Below, in pieces: positions 44,962-57,578 of a DNA stretch of 64,000 bases. The stretch's first letter is position 1, and each line of letters opens with the position of its first letter. A program made the translations under genes and the position numbers. Source of the stretch: Anisakis pegreffii (taxonomy: Eukaryota > Nematoda > Chromadorea > Rhabditida > Anisakidae); the NCBI GenBank assembly GCA_035041965.1, contig JAPYMA010001526.1, positions 144,537 to 208,536 of the forward strand. Direction: 5' to 3'. The notes beneath the pieces are model-generated. The model was not told the origin of the DNA. It was given only the letters and a program-made list of their open reading frames with translations, and made no database searches.

Positions 44962-47900
44962 GAATTGATTATGATTGAAAGGACGGATTATATTTACATT
45001 GCGTGTGATGAGAGAGTGTGTATTGTACTGATGTGTTTAGTACGATAAAGTTTATTTGGGAATTGCATTGTTTATGCCGTATTGAATTGTAATAAATTAC
45101 AGAGTAGCATCATCTAGCTCATTCGTAATCGACACTTCAATACCTCCACCCAATCTGATTGTACCACCTCCGTCAGTCGCTGTCATACCTCATTTGAATA
45201 ATAATGTTCAGCTGTTGAGCAATACTCCAGTTCAGTCAATGCCTTTGCCGTTATGCAACAGTGGTTCGTTTTGTTTTTGTGGTGAACGACTATGGATTCG
45301 TTCGGAAGATTGATCAATGATGATATAAAATTTTAGGTGTTGTATGGCGTAAGGAGCGTGGTCGCAAGATGGAAGTGCCTCCGACCGAATGGCCAATTCA
45401 TACGGAAATATCTCGAAATGAAGGACCGTTGATCCAAAAGTTGAATGATCAAATGGCGATTTGTATTGCGCGAATTAATGAGACTGGGAATGTGGATGCA
45501 GGAGAAGAACTATTGAATATCAGGTTGAGTGGACCTTTTTTTTTCTCGAGTGGCACTTGAAGAGTATAATAGACTAAATTGCAGCTGCAAGCTGTCCGAG
45601 TTGTTTGTGACGATAATGACCCGTGATATCGAGTACACGTACGCTATGAACCTCGAGCAGCACATGTGGAAGCAGTGCTTCTACAAGCCCATTGAACTAC
45701 TTCGATTCATTTCTAACAGTTCACATGCATCTGCCTTCAGCCAATCGAACGTTCTCAAATTTAGATCACTTCTTATCACGCTCATTCAACGGGTTATTTC
45801 GCATTTTATATTCCACTATTTGGCTGATAATTCTTAATGTCTAATGCCTGCAATCATTATTTTCGTTTTGGAATAATCTTTCGAACGATTATTATGGTTG
45901 CACATATTTTTGATTTGTTATTTAATGGAAAGTGTGCGTATATGTGTTGTTGACTGGGTGGTTTTAGGGATTGGAATTCTATACGAGTCTGTTGAATAAT
46001 AAATATGAAGTGCGGTTCGGTTTTTTGATTGATGATTTCTTGTATTGGCCGACGAGCGTGCCAAATGACGATTTTGCGAATTGTACTCAGATAGGGAGCA
46101 GGTCGATGGAGGGGAGCGATCGGTCGTTGAAGGTGGGTTTGATTTGGCTTTATTGCAGCAGTATTCGTTCAAAGTTAAGTGACTTTAGATAGCCGTATTA
46201 TCAGCACAGCGGTTAGCAATATCAATTGGGGATTTGCATCGGTATCTGGCGATGGTTCGAGGTGTGAAGGACTATTCGGCAGCCAGATTGTGAGTTTTCG
46301 CTTGTGATGTTTTGAATGCACTAAGTGATGTATTTGTTTACAGATGGTATACAAGAGGCGCGCAGTTGGGACCTGCAAATGGTCGTTCGTACAATCAAAT
46401 CGCTTTATTGGCTGTTTATGCGGTAGGTTTGTTTGAGTGTTGTACGTGTACTGTACTCGTTCTTTGATGGGGGTTGTTGAGCTGTCACACATCCGTGCAT
46501 GAATCTGAAGCATTTTATGATAATTGCTTATCAGCTCTACATAGTTCAGATAATCCAACATGAGCCATTGCGTAGTGCACGCGACCTTGCGTTCATGCGC
46601 GTCCCATCGTTTATCTCGGCAAAGAATTGCAAAATTCAGGTCATTTATGCCATACCTCTGCTCGTCGACTAGCTAATTTACTATCTTCGACATATGTTCT
46701 GTTCATGTATATCCTAAAAACAGTGTTTATGCCTGTTTTGTTGGCTTTTATTCTTCTATTTATGATCACTTCTGTAATCCTAACCGTGTCTTATAAAATG
46801 TATACCATTTATAATTCTTTTCTGTGTTTGTCCTATCACGTTTTCTTTTTGTATTACATTTTCAATTAACGGTTTCGTCTGAACCATTTTCGTTACTGTT
46901 GATATGGTGTGTGTTTGATTATGATTTTCAATCGTTTCCATGGGAATAATGCTTGCGGTGTGGATATTTCGAGGATGATATTGATGTCATAAGATAATTT
47001 GTTGCAGTGTAAATGGGTTGACATTGTCTTCTATTATATCAGAGCGTTGGGTGCGCACCATGCATTTGAAACTGCGAGACAGGCGTTGTTCACTGCATTT
47101 AACGATATCAGCAAGAAGGTTTGTTGCTTTTTCACTTGATTGTTGTTGATAATAAGAGATAATGAATTTAAGATTAATGAGTACGAAATCGAGCTGGATG
47201 AACGCTTTGGTTTGACTACTGCATCCGGAATGAACGCTCAACACAAAGAGAAAGAGATATACAAAGGAGAGAAACCACACGAGGTTTGGATATCGTCGGA
47301 TGGGAAGAGAACGAACAGAGATGATAACGATATGGTTGATTCGTCGAATGCTTTCGATTTCGAGAATGATTCTATTGTGAAGGTTTGTTCTGATGTCGCT
47401 TCTCGATAGAATTCCGTATGATGCATGATCATTTAATCGTCTTATTGCAGTTATACCGTCGTACAGTTCCGTATTTGTTGCATACGAGTGGTTTGCTGAT
47501 AACGAAGATCGGAATGGAGCAGTTCGAGAGTGAGAGTGAGAGGGCGTTGTTGCAGTTGCAGGCGTTGATATCGAGGGACGAGTGTCCGATGAGTGCCGTG
47601 CAGGTGGTGCAGATTTGTGCATTGTACATCTTCGCTGTGCACAATTGCTCGTCGATCAGTGAGTTGTTGATTTGAGTTGGTTGGGTTGATGGCGGTGATG
47701 AGACTTGTGATTGCAGGTGTTGAAATGAACACATGCTCATTATTGCAACAGCGCGCCGTGCAGATGGTACTCAGCTTATTTGCTATATTATTGACGTGCC
47801 TAGACGAATTTAAACATGATTTGAATCTGATTCTAATTGGAGAGAAACCGATCCCATCAAAGGTGAGTGAGTGAGTTCATCGAAGTATCATTTTATCGTA

Positions 47901-49607
47901 ATGAATCAAATTGTTTAGATGCGTCGTGTAATGCCCGCACTGTGGGTCTTATCTGAGTGGTTATCAACGCCATCAATAAACCGTTTGTATAAAGGAATGC
48001 CTTCTCTGGGACCCATTGAATCGAACTTATTTCAAATTGATGTATGGCATACGTTGGCATCTGTCTCGAATGCGTTGGTTCATGCGGAATCTGAAGGTGT
48101 TTTGGCGAGAAATGTTCCTGGATTGAAAGGTAATTTTAGTTGTATTTGCGTCGGTTTTTGAATTCTCGTTGATATTCTCTTATATTGTTTTTATTTGGAT
48201 ATGTTTATGTGATTGAATGATGTTGAAATTTGATTATTGTTATTTGTTATAAAAAATATTGTTATCACAAAATTATTTTTTGTTATTTTATTGTTCAGAT
48301 GGGAGTGAGGTTGATAACGATAAACAAATCGAGATAACACTCCCTGAATGTGTTTATTTGGCATCGTTTGTTGATGTCTTTCCGATCACACCCAAATCCA
48401 TCAAACTCTCTCAACCATCTGCGAGGCAATTTTCGAACGATGATGTAAGTAGTTTAGTATTGGTACATCATTCGCTTTTCTGCACCATTTTCATCCGCTT
48501 GCTGGAAAGTTTTGCTCGAAATCAAATGGCATACAAATGTCATCGAGGCAAAACCAAGTCATGATCTGTTTTTTGAATAATATTTGTAAAGTAAAATATT
48601 GAAGGGAATGTTGTTAGCATTACACGCACGCGCCTCGTCGATCTTGACAGCAGCCGAGTATTTGGACGGGTCAGGGTTGCATTGTTTCTCATTTGATGAG
48701 CATCTTGACCGATTCATATCTTCATGTGATAAGAGAACAGAGCGTGATATGAGCACGTCTAAATTCGACGATCGAATTTCATCCGATATTCAGGTAGATT
48801 GATTGATTTGTTGATCGGTTAATGTGATTTATATGTACATTGATTGACAGGAAGTGGCTGACGATGAACGAGACAGGGTCGTGATAGAAGTACGACCGAA
48901 TTATTTGGTACCCGATACGAATGCCTTTATAGATCATTTGGAATCCATTCAGCGCATCGTCGATAATGGCAGATATACTGTGCTCGTACCAACCACTGGT
49001 TCGTTTTCACTCTTATTATTATCTAATACTAATGAGCATCAGCTTCTTTAGTGGCATCAGAGCTTAGCTGTTTATCGAAGCCGGCCGCGACGAGACCAGC
49101 GATGGGCAGTGCTGCTCAGATGGGTCAGAGTATTCAGTTCGTGTCAATGGATCAAGAAGACGAGCAAGAGAATTGGGTGATGGAACGTGCTCGGTCGGCA
49201 GTTGCGTTCTTGAAGAAAGCATCTGAACAAAAGACTGGCCACATTGCAACGGTGACCAGCAAGGGCAGCAGACTACCATCTGTCTTCTTTGGTGCGGAGC
49301 AGTGTTCGAGTTCGAGTATCAATGATAAGGTTCGTTAACATGATTGCCAATTGAATGCAGATGCATTTTGTGAGTATGATTGCAGACGGTGAATGACGAT
49401 ATGATTTTATCGAGTTGTTCAGCGTTGTCGTCGTTGTTACCAAATCCGTTATCAGCATCCACTGAATCAGCAACAATCAAACCGTCACGTTTGTATCGAA
49501 GCGTCGTTCTACTAACTGATGATCGAGCATTGAGCATCAAAGCGATATGTGCGAACATACCTTGCAGAACCATTGCCAGCTTCTTGAAATGGGCCATTAT
49601 TCAGTAG
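42114..49607 (+). CDS. smg-6: Nonsense-mediated decay endonuclease SMG-6 (EST1A)
   Basis: 28 exons with continuous phase give 1528 residues: 42114-42330, 42451-42612, 42656-42867, 42919-43098, 43159-43263, 43343-43537, 43608-43682, 43745-43816, 43865-44024, 44079-44240, 44447-44546, 44614-44790, 45103-45263, 45337-45523, 45585-45792, 45968-46132, 46189-46289, 46344-46422, 47008-47118, 47173-47382, 47451-47658, 47717-47862, 47919-48129, 48299-48444, 48605-48793, 48851-48998, 49052-49329 and 49386-49607. The N-terminus has an exon-junction-binding-like VQLYRPGM and long RG/RS-rich disordered stretches. The middle is the 14-3-3-like TPR region (KQCFYKPIELLRF, GRSYNQIALLAVYA). The C-terminal PIN nuclease keeps its acidic residues (VPDTNAFIDHL, NDDMILSSC, LLTDDRALSIKA). 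It cuts mRNAs near premature stop codons. The intron 48445-48604 could hide one small extra exon. Confidence 0.95.
44926..44961. repeat. (ATT)12 microsatellite in smg-6 intron 12
   Basis: Twelve uninterrupted ATT units inside the 312-base intron between smg-6 exons 12 and 13. Confidence 0.9.
46423..47007 (+). other. Long smg-6 intron 18
   Basis: At 585 bases this is the longest smg-6 intron. One internal 80-codon frame is T-rich and hydrophobic with no domain, and is taken as chance. No RNA gene was recognised in it. Confidence 0.6.
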
Positions 49608-50692
49608 CTTTGAACATCTACTCCGTGTTGTTGATGGCATTTCGCGTTGTTGATCTACTTTAACTCTTGTTTCATCAGTTTAACGCATGCATTATTTGGA
49701 ATTGTGTATGTATTTGTATATTATCGATGAGGTTTCGGTGTGTTCAGTTTATATTTGAAGTTACAGTGCTGTTTTCAACAGACCTTTTAATTAACATTCG
49801 CCTTGTTATGATCATTATCCTTATCCCAGTCCTTATTCATATGAAATCAGTAATCAGTAATTGTCTTTAGTTACTTTCGGGTTGATCAAGAAACAACTAA
49901 CAGATGAGTGGTCGTTAGTGTATATCCTTCTTGTTTGTGACATTATTATTCTTTGCATTTGTTCAGACCGAACTACTTCTCATATTTATTGTTGTTGTTT
50001 GCGTTTTTAATGGTGATTGTAAGTCACGTTTGTGTAATATGTATACTGCTTGCCGCTGTCTTATTACATGAAATGGATGTTAATGCGTGTTATGACGAGA
50101 CCTCATTGTTTCTGTACTTATTTCATTTACTTTATTCATAAACATTATGTATCCTTTTAAATGACTACTTCTTTGATAAGTTTGTTTCTCAAGTTGCCTT
50201 CCACTTCTTAAATACTGTCATCCTTTTTTACGCTTACAATTAGAGCTGTGCATTTATCTCTTATTGATCTTTGCCATCCTGATTAATGCCTTCTCTCCAG
50301 TACTCTCTTTCTAGCGATGGTATCCGACCGATGTCAGACGGGAAAATTCGACAATTTCGGTTGGAATCCCGACCGAACAATTTGAAAGGTTGGTCGGAAT
50401 TCCGACTGTCGGAAATTCGAAATGTCAGTTCAGTCGGATTCTGAGCGAAGCATTCTGACAGTCGGTCGGAATAGCGAAAAGTCATGCCGGTCCAATTTCG
50501 GCCGACATGAAATTTTGTGCAGATGCCATCGCTGTCCCTTTCTCATCTGAGACTTGGAATAAGTAAGCAGAAGTACAGAATGAAACATTCAGTTTGTGTT
50601 ATTATTTGTTGTGTGGAAGGAAAGAGTTCACCTGTGAGAGAAACAAATTTATTGTGGGATACATGTAAGCTGACAGCATGAAAAGTGGACAT
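49608..50692. other. Convergent intergenic region between smg-6 and ITPA genes
   Basis: The left part is T-rich 3' UTR-like sequence. At about 50320-50515 is a GC-richer patch with many CCGACCGA/TCGGTCGG-type words in both orientations, a possible repeat remnant. Confidence 0.5.
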
Positions 50693-51460
50693 TCATTCAG
50701 ATATGAAGTGCTTTTTAAGCAGTGCGAGTGCTTTTCCTCGATGACTGATGCTATTCTTGAGATCTGGTTTCATTTGAGCATAAGTCTCATCAAATCCATC
50801 CGGTTGAAAGCAAGGATCCCATCCGAAATGATTCTCGCCTCGTGGTTCTACTATGCATCCATCAGTTCGTCCTGAACGATAATCGAATTTAGTTGTGGCG
50901 ATCAAACTGAATGAAACGAAAGCATCATTTCCGAGTGATACCTCTGAAAAGAAGAACGGGTTTGTCTGGACCTTCACAAAGCGCGAATGTACATAGCGCA
51001 TACGCAGTTTTATCATCGAATCCACTCAATAGCTTATGCAGACCTTCTGGTCGCAGATTTTTCAGAAACCTGAAATTGAGGATAACGCTGACGGGTTAAC
51101 GGATTTATTGTGCTACAGGCAATGACTGTTCAATAGGTGTAAAATAGTGACCATTTAATGTAAGGTCCAGGTAAACCGCCGAGTGCATTGAAGCAGAGAC
51201 ACGTATCCTCGACGATCACTTCACATCGCAGCTGTTTAGCTGCATCTGCACATTTTTTACGTGCGATTTCATCTGGCTCGCCCTGATATTCTGCTAGATC
51301 TAGATGCACACTTTCGACCTGCAATCAAATTTTCAGCACAAGGTTGATGTGGTGATCGAAATGAATGGGTAACCTCGATGTGCGGTGACAGGATGGCACG
51401 CACTTCTCTTAGTTTATTTGCATTGCCCGTCACGAATTTCAGTGTTCTTTTTGTGGCCAT
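50693..51460 (-). CDS. hap-1: Inosine triphosphate pyrophosphatase (ITPA/HAM1)
   Basis: Four exons in transcript order, 51374-51460, 51152-51318, 50942-51069 and 50693-50871, give 186 residues, close to the family norm. Family motifs: [13 protein letters not shown] (the phosphate-binding T/SGNxxK), [37 protein letters not shown], the [10 protein letters not shown] block and the terminal [10 protein letters not shown]. It hydrolyses ITP, dITP and XTP to monophosphates, keeping deaminated purines out of RNA and DNA. The start at 51460 gives [10 protein letters not shown], the expected position directly before the first strand. Confidence 0.96.
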
Positions 51461-53109
51461 CAAGCTGAAACATTGCAAAGCTCTGTGAATTCCATTCTTA
51501 AGAAGATTTTTTTCGTAGAAAGTGATGAAAAAAGCGTTCTGCATATGTATATGTAAACGGGTTTGGGAGGCCTGGTGCCAAATTTCAATTTTCATGAATA
51601 TTATAACCACGGAATCGACATATTGCGATTTTATTGATTTCCCTGACCTTAGTTGGAAAAGTGCAATAAAACGTTTTTCCGGATCATGTGCGCAATTTAG
51701 TGCATTTTGTAGCGTCGGGGATGAACCGATCCTCTCAGATCCGGCTATAACTGTATCACTGTTAAGACGTTTTCAAGTTCATGATCGCTGGTACTGTTCA
51801 GGAATTGTGATTTGTTTGAAGGTTTTTAGAGACAGTTAGTTAACTGAACTGCATCGGGATGTGCCAATCAAGTAACTATTCCGCGAACTATACAAACATC
51901 CACATACAATTGCACATTAAGTTCAAACAAAACTGTAAGCATGACAAAGCAGCGAAAGGCATAGTTCTCTTAAGAAAACTCGTTACTGATGCAGTGCGGA
52001 CAATGAATAATAACTGTAGTCTTAATTTATTGATGAGTACCGTTAGGAACCGCACGATTTGTTGCGATGGCCCCCGATCGAACGCCCTATATTAAAATCG
52101 ACCGAAAGTGTGTGTTCCAACCAAATTCTTAATTCCAGCAGTATTTATTAGTGCTCAGTCTTCCATCAGCTTTCTTTAATGGTTCATTTTGAAATTCCTT
52201 CAAAATGAACGATTAAAGAAAGTTGTCCTAACAACAAGCAAACAACCCATCCAGTGTTATAAACTGAACACTGCAATGGGCAAAACTTGTCCGCTCATTG
52301 TTTCCATGATCACATTATGTACCCAAACAGTGAATTCAAGTAATCTTTCTGCATCACTTTTGATTTTCAAGCGCATGAATCAGTGTTATCTGCATCATAC
52401 ACATCTTCAAATACATTCTCATAATCCGAATGTTCTTCCAGAATTTTATTCGATTAGTCTGATGAAACATAGTCATCAGTATCATCTTGATCGCTTTCTT
52501 TGAATAAACATTCACTAATTTGATCTGCTGAGGATATTTCAGCAGATATAATCACCGCACGACGAATCGAAAACAAAAATCACATAACAACAACCAAAAA
52601 CCCATGCACATATCATGAGTACTTAATTGCGACACTCATCCCTCGTTGACTCATCGTGATTTATGGTGTAAAACTTATCCCTGGCCGCTTTACGGTGTAC
52701 ACTTTATGGAAGCTTGATAACGGAATGGTGCTTTCGTTTATTTTCATTGTTAGATATATCAATCGTTCACTGGTATCAGCAAGTATTAAGCCTCCATTAA
52801 AAATCTCCTATATGGTAGAATGAAGTAGTGTACTCTTTACTGGCTGAGTCAGAGTTGAATGTTGAATTTAAACAACAGTAATAATGGTAACAACCGAAAT
52901 AATGCATGATTTGAAGGCACGACACGAACACGAAATATGCTGATGTTTGTTTATTAAGTTATCATTCGCGATTTAACAACGATGATTACAAATAAAGACT
53001 CACTGTAAGACACATACGAACAAACCTAACAAAAACACAACAATACTTTCAATAAAATACAAGTAATGACTATTTTCACAAAAGACATAAGTCACCCTAT
53101 TAAAGTAAT
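51461..53109. other. Intergenic region between gop-3 and ITPA genes
   Basis: No coding structure beyond short unpaired frames. Both flanking genes are on the minus strand, so the ITPA promoter and the gop-3 3' UTR should lie here. Confidence 0.6.
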
Positions 53110-54840
53110 TCATAAGAAATTGATGCCAGCTCCGAAATAAAGACCGGGTGAACAGAAATCACCCGGCACATACCTGCAAGGGATACAATAATTCATCTCG
53201 AAGCGAATCAAGTTCCGGAACACGAAAACAAGACCGAGGCCAGCAGTGATACGTTGTGCGTTGATCATATCGTTGAAACGATCTTTAGAGCGAATCGATG
53301 CAATCGAACCATTCGCAACAAACATATGTGCAAACAGCATATCGGCCGGAACTAGTGGTCTGAATGAAATTTACAGTGAAGAGGAGAGCTTCAAAAAGCG
53401 ATACGCACCTGTAAATGTGTAGAATTGCGGCGTAAGAAGCAGCCCCGCCGAGGGCCGAACTGTCAACTCGCGGACCGATTGAATTCCACTGGAATCCGCG
53501 AATATTATGCGAGCCTCCCAAATACAATCGATCATGAATATGCACTGCGCGATCCGACAGCGAATTTATCAGTGAACATTCCAAAGAGCCACTCATAAAC
53601 ATACCCCAAAATAACGGGGCGGCTGCCTGAAGTTTTCAGTTTCGGTAAGTTTAAAAGGTATATAAAAGAAATCAAGAAGAGAAACGAACCTGGACATTGA
53701 ATTGATGTCTAAGGAATGCAGCATCACCAATGAAACCAGCATACTCCTGAGCTAATTTGAGAAGGATACCTTTGGACGGTATTAATGCTCGATTACGTCG
53801 ATCATAGGCAACGGAATGCTCGAGCGAGCACTTCAAGGTGTGCCCGGCATGCTCACGAATCGCGAATGCGCATTCAGGTTGGGGTTGAAGTTTACGCCAT
53901 ACCTTGAGTGTGCACATTCAGATGAATGAATTAGATTAATGAGCAGAGGCGATTATTAGAACAAATATGAACCGTGTTCAGCTTGATATTGTGCAACAGT
54001 GTTTTGCCACAGAGTTGTCCGTTATATTGCAAGAGAATGCCGTTCTGCTTCGATTCACAGTGATTCCATGGGAACGTTGCTAGACTTCGGTAAATGGCCA
54101 ACGATACATTCGAATACCTTTGCCAGCCCAAGAACGGTTTCGATAACGATATGTCGAAACTTTGATCACCCTTAATTTAATCTCGTATATTCTTACTTGT
54201 AATCATAATAAAAGAAAAGGAGTGAACCTTGATTGTATACGAATAAGATGCATCCACCGTCTCACCACGACCCCCAAAACTTTGTCTACCCGCGTTCAGC
54301 ATCATATCTGCATCACCATGAGTTGTCATTCCAGCCTTCAATCAGTTGCTCATTTCAAATAACATTACTAACAATAACAATAAATAATATACCTTAACAC
54401 CAAGTGTAAATGACTTCGGTTCTTTGACAACAAAATTCACCACATAACTGTCCGGGTCACCGTCAACTGTATCAATAAGTGCTGTGGCATTCTCCATTAA
54501 ACCAACTTCCTGAATTCATTGTGTAACAATAATAATGTTTAGCAATAATACAACTGCAGCAGTTAATAACCTGAAGATGTTTGGCAGCAAGGTTGGAGTT
54601 TTTGATGAGTTGTGATAGGGACTTTGTTTGGTAGAGATAGGCGACTTCTTTGATGAGAGCATCGTTTTTGGTAGAATTAATGCCGTGGAACTGTACGGCT
54701 TGAACGGTTGTGGGGGTATTTTCACATTTGCCGTGAATTACATCAGCACGATGATATACTTTGTGCTTGGGCGGATCGATATTACCCTTCATCTCGTCCA
54801 TATCTAAAAGTTGAACGGTCAGAAGTCGATTTAATGACAT
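53110..54840 (-). CDS. gop-3: SAM50 outer-membrane beta-barrel assembly protein
   Basis: Seven exons in transcript order, 54571-54840, 54393-54509, 54228-54335, 53973-54170, 53690-53902, 53409-53626 and 53110-53359, give 457 residues. The N-terminal part holds a POTRA-like segment ([19 protein letters not shown]). The C-terminal bacterial-surface-antigen barrel includes [52 protein letters not shown] with the conserved RGF, and a final [10 protein letters not shown] that fits the mitochondrial beta-signal. SAM50 inserts beta-barrel proteins into the mitochondrial outer membrane and anchors MICOS. The first ATG is used; a second, 13 codons later, is also possible. Confidence 0.95.
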
Positions 54841-55546
54841 CTTCGTGACAAATTATCGATGTCTTTTGACACTGTTGACAACTTATCGCGGTATTCATTT
54901 GAATTTATGCAAGTGTTGGTTCTTTTTTGTTGGAGAATTGATAATTTTATCGAACAGATTAAGATTTAAGTGAGTTACATTTGAACATTGGTCACAACCA
55001 TATTTTGAAGCTGTTTCATTATTGAGGACAGAAAAACTTTATTCGGAAGATTCATCCATATAATGCAACAATCTAGCAAAATGTTCAGTATAATGTTTAT
55101 TGTCATACGGCATCAATAACAATATTACAAATAACCTATTTATGTGACTACAACAACAACAACGATAGTATTCATTTAAATGACCTTTTTTCGCAACATT
55201 CAATCCTCAGAATCTGTGCAGTCCTACCACAAATCTTAACGGCTGTTTCAGTTCAGAGAAAGTTTTCTGATCTTTGAGACTGCTCACTGATTCCATTTAT
55301 GAATTTGAGTATTTGCATGACTGATATCGTTATTAAATTTATCGCTTGATCATAATAAAACCTCACGTGTTTCTCATGGGATTTTAACAGCGCGAGATAA
55401 GTGTGTCCGAACGAAAGGTGATAATCTATTTAACACTATAACTACGAACATGAACAATATAACGCTTAGAGGTAAAGCCGTTAGAACGCAACAAAATGAT
55501 TGTTATCATTTACACGCACTGACTGAACAATAACCGAGTGACCGAA
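54841..55546. other. Spacer between gop-3 and tim-8
   Basis: 706 bases of AT-rich sequence with no exon recognised. It is longer than a typical nematode operon gap, so the two mitochondrial genes are probably separate units. Confidence 0.6.
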
Positions 55547-56201
55547 TCATCTACTTCCGCCAGTTTCCATCTTTTGCAGATGCTCAACCATGAAATTACT
55601 TGCATCGATCATACGATTCACACAATTCGTTAAGCAAGTCTGCGTCTTACCATCCAATTTACTTGGTGGTCTATAATCTTGAAAACATAAATCCCAACAT
55701 CTATTTGTTAACGTATGCACCTGAAACGACATTTTTAAAGGCTATTTTCAAGTTACCCAACAAATGTCACTGTTATAAATAAAGCATTTGAAATGAGAAT
55801 GTGGAATAATTGTTCGGCGTTCTTCATACATAATTGATTATGAGGATGTAACGATAGCAGAATAAAGGTGTGATTTAGGTGAAAGGGTAATGTTCTAGTT
55901 CAGGTTGGTAAAATCAAAACAGCATTTCGTTCGTTCACATTTGCAGTTAAGTGTGTGGTGTAGTTAGGCTCAGGCTTAGGCTTATGCTTAGGCTTAGGCT
56001 TGGGCTTAGGTTTATCAACTGTGAATGTGAACGAACGAAATGCTGTTTTGATTTTACCAACCTGAACTACAACATTACCGGTGAAAGGCTTGATTGCGTA
56101 CGATTGCAAATAACCTGTTCAGTGAATTTCTGCCTTTGTGTTTCAGCTTGGAGTTGGTGCAGAAAACGATTCAATTGCGGATCTGTTGAATCAGTACCCA
56201 T
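55547..56201 (-). CDS. ddp-1: Small Tim chaperone TIM8 (DDP1)
   Basis: Two exons in transcript order, 56115-56201 and 55547-55720, give 86 residues. The start ATG is four bases after a TTTCAG acceptor (MGTDSTDPQLNRFLHQLQAE). The twin CX3C motif is present as CWDLC and CLTNC, followed by VNRMIDASNFMVEHLQ. TIM8 pairs with TIM13 in the intermembrane space and guides hydrophobic precursors such as TIM23. The 394-base intron holds an inverted-repeat element with a TTAGGC core. Confidence 0.95.
55887..56078. repeat. Inverted-repeat element with telomere-like TTAGGC core in the tim-8 intron
   Basis: Two 62-base arms, 55887-55948 and 56017-56078, are near-perfect reverse complements (only about three mismatches). 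They share CAGGTTGGTAAAATCAAAAC. Between them, 55964-56011 is eight hexamers: TTAGGC, TCAGGC, TTAGGC, TTATGC, TTAGGC, TTAGGC, TTGGGC, TTAGGT. TTAGGC is the nematode telomere unit. The high arm identity suggests a recent insertion or active maintenance. Confidence 0.9.
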
Positions 56202-57578
56202 TCTGCTGAAATAGTGGCTACATTATCAATGAGATTACATTACATTCACATCACGGTTCATTGTTGGGTCCTGGTGACGAGCAATCCAAAACAATTATAT
56301 TAATCAGCCTGCAGAAACATCGTGAAGATAACGTGAAAATCTAACTTGAATTCACGTAAAATTTAGATAAAGATGCTAAAAAAAGTTGTATAACTCGCTA
56401 ACAATACATCGAAATGATGCAATGCGAAGTTCTTTTAAGCGATTTTTCGATAAGAGCGAGTTTGCGTGCATTATCCCACAAAATCGTGTTCAGTCGCACT
56501 TCACCGTAAGAACGCATCTGAGCACAGAGGTGCAATTAGCGAAAATCATGCGCAGTTGTATGTCTGGGCGTGATTGAGCGCTTGAGTCGTCAGAGTTTAT
56601 AGCAAGTTTATGGGGAGGGGACCGTTTTTGAGATAATGCATTGCGGACTGATTGTACAAATTGTGACCATCTCGAAGGAAATGAAATTCTCTATCAAACG
56701 AGCCATTTTCTCATCACAAAAAAAATTGAGCGGTCTCAAAGTAGAAGCCAAAATGAAAGTCGTATATATTTAGTGTCCAATTTCAGGAACTCTCTTCTCA
56801 TCGAGCCAAGCGAGTATGTACATCTTGTGTGACTTGAAGAACCCTATCAGATGAGCCTGTCTATTTTAAGGAAACCAGTACATTTTGTGGAGGTTTGAGA
56901 CTTTGAAAACGAAAAGTTTCAGCTGAATGACGACAAGAGCATCAGTGGTTGTTGTTCGATGACTATGGATGAACGAGCCATTCGATGACCACCGAATTTC
57001 GGTGATAACCGATCCAGTACTAGTCGCGGCTAGATCCGTGAATTTGTGTGAAAAATCGCCTCAGTTCCCTTATCCCCTTATCTTTTTCCCCATCACATCA
57101 TATTCGAATGATGTTTTCTAATATTTCTTTACTTCTCTAATCAACCTGAGGTTCATGTAGATGTGTGAAATGTTGAAAGTCGAGGAATCTATCAGTTTAT
57201 CAGAATGGACGAAGGCGATTATGAGAATTTTATAGATGAAATAACAACATTTGAATGGAATATTGATTGACCGAATGATAAACAGTGAAGGCAAATTGCA
57301 TCCATTAGCATATATCTAAATCTAGTCGTCTTGCATGATCTATCATCTCTGTGCGTTGTCTCTTTATTGAGATGGCTAACAGATGAGATTATGCTTAGAA
57401 TAGTGCTGAAAGAACGACTGAAATCGATATCTGCATTCCCTTGTTTTCTTGTCACTCTTATCGGGTTGTATCAGCTTTCTGCTGTCGATTCGATTGTGTC
57501 GTCTGATATTTTCGGATTCATCTCCCAGTTCACATTCATTTTTGCAGGTTCAGCACTTGGTTGCGTCATTCGTTATCA
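56202..57578. other. Divergent intergenic region between tim-8 and unc-69
   Basis: No coding exon was assembled. A TTGCAG acceptor at 57546 lies 32 bases before the unc-69 start and may receive a spliced leader or a 5' UTR exon. Confidence 0.55.

Noticed and set aside
46627..46869. 80-residue hydrophobic frame in smg-6 intron 18
   Set aside because: T-rich intron sequence with no start context or exon partners.
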